The notes below the pieces were generated by a model. That model was not told the origin of the DNA, did no database searches, and saw only the letters and a program-made list of their open reading frames with translations. A DNA stretch of 60,000 nucleotides from Nematostella vectensis (taxonomy: Eukaryota; Cnidaria; Anthozoa; Actiniaria; Edwardsiidae), in contig NC_064047.1 in assembly GCF_932526225.1 (NCBI RefSeq), positions 2,605,501 through 2,665,500 of the forward strand, read 5' to 3'. A program made the position numbers and the translations under genes. Shown piece by piece: positions 13,401-22,400 of the stretch. Every line of letters begins with the position of its first letter. Position 1 is the stretch's first letter.

Positions 13401-16400
13401 AAAAATCTTTTAGACGAAGCTAATACAAGCTTAACTTTATATATATATATTTTTTTTTGTGTGTGTTTGTGTGTGTGTTTTCAGATGACCGTTGCTGAGT
13501 TGGCGTTAGCTGAAATCATCCGCAAAGAAATCCTCCCGAAATTTGGCCCTTCCTATCAACATTTCTGGCATGTTGTTATAGGTGACTGGCTAAACGTAGT
13601 GGATATATGTATACTTTCTGGGTGACATGTATTTTCCTCCAGATGCTAAAACTAAAACAACGAGAAATAAAAGTGTGTAACAAAACAACGTAAAAACTCA
13701 ATATAAACAAAAAAAAACTTAAAAGGAACAAATTTTATGCAAAATTTATCCAGTTGGCTAGCTACTGTATCATCAATTTTAAAGTTTAAGTATACAGTCA
13801 AGTACAGTCTGAACCAGGGCCTTAGCAGGGGTCGGGACACAGGAGGCACATGCGCCCCCCCCCCCCCCCCTTTATTTACAAATTATAAGAAAATGACCAG
13901 TAGGGGCGTGGCTCTTTTCCCCTGCCCCCCCCTCCCCCACAATATTTTGATGCCGAGGCCTCGTTTATTTTTAATTTTTTTTTACGAAAATGTCTGTTGG
14001 CAGTTGACTATACTCTCATTGCTACATCTTTGGTGGACCTTGACTTGCATTGACTTATGTAACTTTACTTATTATATTTTTGTTATTATCGTTTTTGTTG
14101 ACATTATAATACCTCATTAGAATCTTCGCATAGAATGAGATGGGGTTATATGGAAGAAGAAGAAGACCTCATTTTTTGTTTGTGTTTTTGTTTAGATTCT
14201 TGGATAGCGGCTGCGGTCATTTGTATGACGCTCACGATTCTTCAAATGCTTCACTTCGCCAAGTGCCACAGGTAATACTGCTGGTCTGAAACATGCTTGT
14301 CGCATCCTCTTATGCATTCATTTAAATGTATAAACCTGATGGCGAGGGTAATGGTGATGAAGATAATGTTTATGATGAAGATTATGGCGACAACGATGAT
14401 AATGGTGATGATGATGACGATGTTATGATGATGATGACGATGATGTGATGATGGTGGTTATGATGATGGCGATGATGTTATGATATAATGAAGCTGCTAC
14501 TGAATGATGATGATGACGATGAATATTATTCTTCTACTGCTGCTGATGATGATAACACCAGGAACCAGACTGAAGGCTAACTCCCCTGTTTCCCTCCCGA
14601 GGTTGTGAAATTGCTTTATCTTTTCCCAGGGACCATGTGCTTCTGTCCTTTAAAACAAGATCATACAGAAAGCCTTCTCATCTGGTGGTAAGAACCTCAG
14701 AAAAGGACAATTAACTCTTTGACCTCAGTGTGACCGGGTATTTTGGGTTATTTTAGATTTTGCAAAGATTTTGAGTAAGCGATTTTTGGATTGCGATTAT
14801 AATTGTTTTACGTATTTTACGGGTTGTTTCTCAAACGTGATTCTAATTCGATCGGTACACGTTTAGGAATTTACTTACAACGTGCTCAAATTAATCATAT
14901 CCTGTTTTTTTATCGTGATAAAAAGATGTTTGTTTGTCTTGTTAGTAAGAACAGAAAAGCAGAGGTGGATGTGACCCCATGAAAGAACAATGAAAGTACA
15001 AAAAGAACATTGTTTTAATGTACATGTTTACAAATAGCAATAGCTTGATAGTGATAATTGAATTAAGTTAGCGTCCCTTACCATTTCCCAGGAAGATTAG
15101 TTTCTTAATTTGACAGGACAATGGACGCTGAGTAATTTGAACGGTAGTAAATGTTAGCGTCCCTAGAAAAATGCGCGTCCCCAAGCGAGTATTAAAGCGG
15201 CTGTTTTTACAGTATCTGTTAGTTAGTACCGTTGAGCAAAGGAGACGCATTGCTTGCGAGGCGTGATGCGGGAGCGAGCAAAAGCATTTTCTATTGAAGA
15301 AACCTGCATATAGTGTCCCAGGCTGTAGTCATTAAAGATTCGTGCCTAATTTGAGGTTGCGGAGGCTAAGTTTGCTCATGATAACTGATACATAATCCAA
15401 GATAGATGACAAAGAAGATTTATCGCAAAATGTATAGTTTTTGGGTTTTCCATGAAGGTAAAGATTTCAGTGTATTGGGGGTCATAACCATTAAACAGAA
15501 ACTATAGCTAACTATAGCTAATATAATTAAAAGTTGCCTGATGGTTAGCAAATTAAACAAGATACATTGCTTTTATGCGTTTATTTATCTTTCTTTGTTT
15601 GGTGTTTTTTTTTTTGCCTGTTTGTTTGTTTAATTGTTTGTTTGTTTGTTTGTTTCGCCCGTTCACAGCTATTATATTTTTATTTGTCTATATGTTGCAG
15701 GGGCGAAGTTTGAGTTATTGTGGCTTCCAGATCGGCTACACAATACTCAGTAAGTTTGCCTCCAAAACCATGTTCTTCTACGTTGTTTGTGAGTGTTGCG
15801 CTAAGAGATCACGTGACCTCTCTAGGTAATTCAAAACAATCAAGCAAAAACATTGACCGTCACACCAGAGAACGACGAAGAAATAAAGTCTTTGAATGAA
15901 ACTAAACCCTTTTGTGAACAAGAAGAATCCCGACTTTTTTCGTAAGCGCTGAATAAGTGGCTTTTTGTTGTTGTTGTTGTTATTTTGCTGCAAAAAGCCT
16001 GAGCGCGCGCTAGTTTGCCACCCAAACAGTCACGTGAACTCCTATTGGAGTATTATCTATTAGTTGAGACCACAGGGAGCCCAAGCTTACGGTATTTCAT
16101 TTAAACAAATGTGATTAAAACACTCACTTCTAACAGCGGGATAGGTCTCGTGTGTTTTTATTGGAAACTTTATACAAATCCACAAATTTACTAATTTACT
16201 TCATGTGTGGAAGCTATTTATTTATTTTCAAGTGTGATAAATGACATTTAATCATTAATGTATTTTTTTCCTTTTTTTTTTTTTGCCAGGTATGATAATT
16301 CTGTTCATATTCTTGCTTCTCCTCTTCGGAATTATGGTATTTACAGTTCTGTTACTTCCACGACTTGAAGAGAAAGTGAAACTTATCCTGAAAAGCCTAA

Positions 16401-19400
16401 TATTGAGCATACTGTAAGTTGATTTCTATCAAACTTTGATTCTTAGCTTGACTTAATAAGGTTGCACTCGGAGAGTGTATCATAACCCGCAGTGCCTCAT
16501 GGGTATCAAGTAAAATAAGCAAATAAGCGTAAATAAAATTCAAATCCATGATCCAAACGCTGCAGAATCCTTGTTTATGTTCTTATGAACATTCCTATTG
16601 CTTTCAGATACAAGGATTCTGTCGTTTTTACGCTACCATTATTATTTTAAAAAGGCGCATAAATAACAGCAGTATCTTTTTTAATGCAAGATCTGTGTAC
16701 AATTTGAGCATTTCCGAATTTAAGACAGTGCGTCTTACATAACTTGATATCAAGCTTCGATACCCTTCCCTCGAGAAACACTAGGGAATTTAAGCAACAA
16801 CGACGGCGGCGGCAGGGGTAATATGATATCATACTTAACGCTCTACTCTAAACTAGCTTTAATAAAATGTACTCATTTTTGTAGTCCCAAAAAAGTATAG
16901 ACAAGCGTGGAACTTTATTTTTATCATAGCGAACAAGGATAAGTTTTCAGTGCAAACGTTTCTGTACTCGATAGACCTTGAAACTTGAAGTTTTCAAGGT
17001 TGGAGTAGATTTCACGTCTGGCTTTTTGAATTTGAAATTGTTTTTCGCCGTTGTAGCTCGCGCTCCGCATCTTCAACATTCGGGCAGGGGAGGGGCGTTT
17101 ATTCCATATTTTGGCCTGGAAAGCAACAAAACAGAATCTAAAAGCAATGCCTCCTGCAATGAAGGTGATTAGTATGAAACAGGGGAGTGCAACCAAAAAA
17201 GAAGTAGCTCAGTTTGTTTGGGAAGCAAAAAAAAATAAGGGAAAGTGCTTTGTAATGAGAATTATATAATGACATCGCTACAAAGTACGATGATAGGATA
17301 ACAGAGATCAACAATGCAATTAATTTATTGTTTTTAATTCAAGGCCTGTACTTGTTGTCACTGTACTGATTATGGCAATTCAGAAATTACTTTCGCTGTT
17401 CGTCTTCCGTGATCGACAGTTGCCTGACGTCACTGTTACCATTGACAACCAGTAAGTTCAGCTTTGTTTGTAATAAGCCCATGTCAGTTACACCTTTGTT
17501 ATTGTTTTTATCCAATATTGGACGAAAAAATAATAAGCAGAAATCTAAGGGACGGATCATTTAACTTTCGAGGAGGGGGGTGGGGGGTGGATGATTCTGA
17601 AACAAAATGTCCTGCAAGCCATTTTTTACAAGAAAAAAAATCCTGCAGGGAGGAAAGTATCTTTCACACCACCAATAGAGGGGGAGAAAATCTTGCCCAA
17701 TAGCCAAGAAGAAAAAAATATATCTTGCTCACACGAAATCATCCATCCCCCCCCCCCCCCACACACACACACACACCCCGTCTCAAAATAAAGCCTTATG
17801 CTTAATTTTACCGAATTCCATTGAAAATACCGCAACAGTTCAAATCAGTCGGCGCGTAGGAATACGTGCTTGTATTCAACACTAACACACTGACTAGGCA
17901 TAACAATTCATTTCGGAGTCAGATTATTCTATAGCCCGTGGTCGGACCCTTCCCCAAGATGTGTTTATCACTGAATACCCCCTACCCCCTTCGAAAAATA
18001 CTAAACAACACATGTCCGTATGATTCGCTATCTTATCTTTCAAGACGCCTTTTCTGCGTGATGTCGTTGGTGTTCTTCATGTATAACGTCATCGTGGGGA
18101 TTGTTTCTGCCGTCATTCGTGGACTAAAGAGCTTGATTCTCGGTTTCGTGTTCCTCCCTCGCATTGACCGCACGCCCTTAATGCAACAGTACCAACACTG
18201 GGACAAAGGTAAGTACGCCTTTGATGTGACAGTACCAGCACTGGGACAAAGGTAAGTACGCCCTTGATGTTACAGTACCAATACTGGGACAAAGGTAAGT
18301 ACGCCTTTGATGTGACAGTACCAATACTGGGACAAAGGTAAGTACGTCTTTGATGCAACAGTACCAATACTGGGACAAAGGTAAGTACGCCCTTAATGCA
18401 ACAGTACCAATACTGGGACAAAGGTAAGTACGTCTTTGATGCAACAGTACCAATACTGGGACAAAGGTAAGTACGTCTTTGATGCAACAGTACCAATACT
18501 GGGACAAAGGTAAGTACGTCTTTGATGCAACAGTACCAATACTGGGACAAAGGTAAGTACGCCTTTGATGTTACAGTACCAGTACTGGACAAAGGTAAGT
18601 ACGCCCTTAATGCAACAGTACCAATACTGGGACAAAGGTAAGTACGCCTTTGATGTGACAGTACCAATACTGGGACAAAGGTAAGTACGCCCATGATGTG
18701 ACAGTACCAATACTGGGACAAAGGTAAGCACGCCCATGATGTGACAGTACCAACACTGGACAAAGGTAAGTACGCCCATGATGTGAAAATACCAATACTG
18801 GGACAAAGGTAAGTACGCCTTTGATGTGACAGTACCAATACTAAGACAAAGGTAAGTACGCCTTTGATGTGACAGTACCAGCACTGGGACAAAGGTAAGT
18901 ACGCGCTTAATGTGACAGTACCAGCACTGGACAATGTTAAGTACGCTCTTGATGTGACAGTACCAATACTGGGACAAAGGTAAGCACGCCCATGATGTGA
19001 CAGTACCAATACTGGGACAAAGGTAAGCACGCCCATGATGTGACAGTACCAACACTGGACAAAGGTAAGTACGCCCATGATGTGACAATACCAATACTGG
19101 GACAAAGGTAAGTACGCCTTTGATGTGACAGTACCAATACTAAGACAAAGGTAAGTACGCCTTTGATGTGACAGTACCAGCACTGGGACAAAGGTAAGTA
19201 CGCGCTTAATGTGACAGTACCAGCACTGGACAATGTTAAGTACGCACTTGATGTGACAGTACCAACACTGGACAAAGGTAAGTAAGCCCATGATGTGACA
19301 GTACCAATACTGGACAAAGGTAAGTACGCCCTTAATGTGACAATACCAACACTGGACAAAGGTAAGTACGCCCTTGATGTTACAGTACCAATACTGGGAC

Positions 19401-22400
19401 AAAGGTAAGTACGCGCTTAATGTGACAATACCAACACTGGACAAAGGTAAGTACGCCCATGATATGACAGTACCAACACTGGACAAAGGTAAGTACGCCC
19501 TTAATGTGACAGTACCAACACTGGACAAAGGTAAGTACGCCCTTAATGTGACAGTACCAACACTGGACAAAGGTAAGTACGCCCTTAATGTGACCGTACC
19601 AACACTGGACAAGGGTAAGTACGCCCTTAATGTAACAGTACCAACACTGGACAATGTTAAGTACGCCCTTAATGTAACAGTACCAACACTGGACAAAGGT
19701 AAGTACGCCCTTAATGTAACAGTACCAACACTGGACAAAGGTAAGTACGCCCTTAATGTGACTGTACCAACACTGGACAAAGGTAAGTACGCCCTTAATG
19801 TGACAGGACCAACACTGGACAAAGGTCAGTACGCCCTTAATGTGACCGTACCAACACTGGACAAGGGTAAGTACGCCCTTGATGTGACAGTACCAACACT
19901 GGACAATGTTAAGTACGCCCTTAATGTAACAGTACCAACACTGGACAAAGGTAAGTACGCCCATGATGTGACAGTACCAACACTGGACAAAGGTAAGTAC
20001 GCCCTTAATGTGACCGTACCAACACTGGACAAAGGTAAGTACGCCCTTAATGTTACAGTACCAACACTGGAAAAAAGTAAGTACGCCCTTAATGTGACAT
20101 TACCAACACTGGACAAAGGTAAGTACGCGCTTAATGTGACCGTACCAACACTGGACAAGGCTAAGTACGCCCTTGATGCGACATTACCAACACCGGACAA
20201 AGGTAAGTACGCGCTTAATGTGACCGTACCAACACTGGACAAAGGTAAGTACGCCCTTAATGTGACAGTACCAACACTGGACAAAGGTAAGTACGCCCTT
20301 AATGTGACCGTACCAACACTGGACAAGGGTAAGTACGCGCTTAATGTGACAGTACCAACACTGGACAAGGGTAAGTACGCCCTTAATGTGACCGTACCAA
20401 CACTGGACAAAGGTAAGTAAGCCCTTAATGTGACAGTACCAACACTGGACAAAGGTAAGTACGCGCTTAATGTGACAGTACCAACACAGGGACAAGGCTA
20501 AACACCCTCTGTGGAATAACGCAGTACCTTTCAGCCAAGGACCTTTTGTTCTCTTGGCCTGCTCGAAAAATATTTATTTTGTATATTGTTTCCGACCCAC
20601 TAGATATCAAGTTGATCATCCCTAGGCACAGCGTGTGACACAACTTTTTCCAAGAAACCTCTTAACCCATTGACTCCTGGCTAGTTTTGAGCTGAATTTA
20701 CAAAAAACAGACTGAAAACAGATACCTTTCCCCCTATTCTGAGTTTTATACAGCCCATCAAAGTCAAACACAGCTGCACCTAGTCAGCGGTATCCAAGAT
20801 TTCCAACAGTGCTTTGCGGTCCCCACTTTTAATTCCTCGTCGTTGTGCTGAAGCCAGCACAAGTTGATGGTTGCTTGTATTTTTTATCAATAATACAGCT
20901 ATGAGCATATTAGGAGATTGTCTCAGGACATCATGAAGTCTATTGGGGCATAATTGAGTGCTTTGCTTATGGATATTTGCAAGCAAAGGTGGATTCATGA
21001 TGTTTTTCTTTGTTTGGCTTTTCCTGGATGAGAAGATAATTTTCTAATGAATCACCACAGCTCTCCTAAATGCTTTCTTTTCTGAAACCAAATTAATTCC
21101 AAAATTGTTTACACTGCTACTCTGGGTCTGTATGACCTGGGATTGATTTGTTTGGCTTCGGGGTGAAATGACTTCTAAAAAACAATCTGACTTTGGGGAG
21201 AGGAGTGTTGACTGGCCCTCCTCTCGTGAATTTTTCCATGGATCTCCCAGAATGCTTTGCAATCCGTAAAGGCATCTTCGTGGTTTTACAAGCCTTCAAG
21301 GAGTGGACATTGTGTTTTGAGGCCATGGAAATGAACCTGGAGGATCAGAATAAAGGTATCTATTTGTGTCTTGAGCTGTGTTTGCTGATCTCTCTCCCTT
21401 GTGTGGTATTTTGAGCGTTTTATTGAGAGGGGTGATTCTGCTTTTCTTTCCTTGTTCGATTTGAAATTTGTCAAAGAACCTGTGCTATTATTTGGCTTAA
21501 GAGTAGTTGCCAACACCTTGGTTGGATGTATATCTTCAAGACCATTTATCCCTTAGACTGACGCCTGAGTATCTTCATCTTGTTGTGTTTAGTTTGCTTT
21601 TATGAATTTTTGGGGTTGTGGGTACTTCACAAAGCCGGTACAGGCCGGTTGAGGGGTCAATGTGTTTAAACAATTAAAAAAATTAATTAAGAAAATAATG
21701 ACCCCGCTGATAGTTAACCGTTTTCCAATGTGAACATAGCTAAAATATAGCATGGGAACATTGGCAAAGTACTACCATTACGCGAGACCCCCAGCCCCGT
21801 TTCATTGCCCCACTCTAATATAGTCGAATTGTTCGCTTACTGTATTTTTGTGCACTCGTTACCAGGCTACCTGTCGTACGTCGGTTTCATCAACGTCCTT
21901 AAAGCCCACAGCCACCCCGTCATGCTGGTATTTTGTCAGTTGCTTTTGAACGCAACCTGGCAGCGACACACAAATAACGCCGTGGATCTCGAAGAAGCCG
22001 CCTTTGGTGAGTATGTTTGATGACACACACTGTATTATAGTTTAGTTTATAGAGACATGACGAAAAAACCTGTAAATTCGCAATTCGAGATAGAGAGTGA
22101 AGACACAATTTATTACAATGGCCATCGGTTCCTTGTATTCCGGACTCATTTTTGAAACACAAATAACGTTAGGCCGAAATGCACATACCCAGATTTTTGC
22201 TTTTTAAGATATTTTTTCCTTAATCATCCTTGCGCTTTGTATGACCTCAGGGACGAAAAGCTAAAATTTCAAATTGACACTTTACAAAAAGCCGCATCAA
22301 TTTTAAAAAAGTCGCATTTGATATTTTGTTTGCTATTACTCACTAAGTACTTAGAGAAATTTTCCGCCTTATTAGATCTGAAATGAGCTTATTTTAAGCG

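Noticed and set aside
15701-15829. Longer exon 13 continuing through SKFASKTMFFYVVCEC
   Set aside because: A strong GTAAGT donor at 15750 joins in phase to exon 14, which supplies the expected membrane helix; the extension reaches a stop soon after.
18113-19822. 569-codon minus-strand open frame and other long frames over the 42/43-bp arrays (also 59108-59980 and 19374-20420 on +)
   Set aside because: The repeat unit lacks stops in several frames, so long open frames are automatic. No start context, splice sites or non-repeat domain supports them, and the + strand gene explains the unit's origin.
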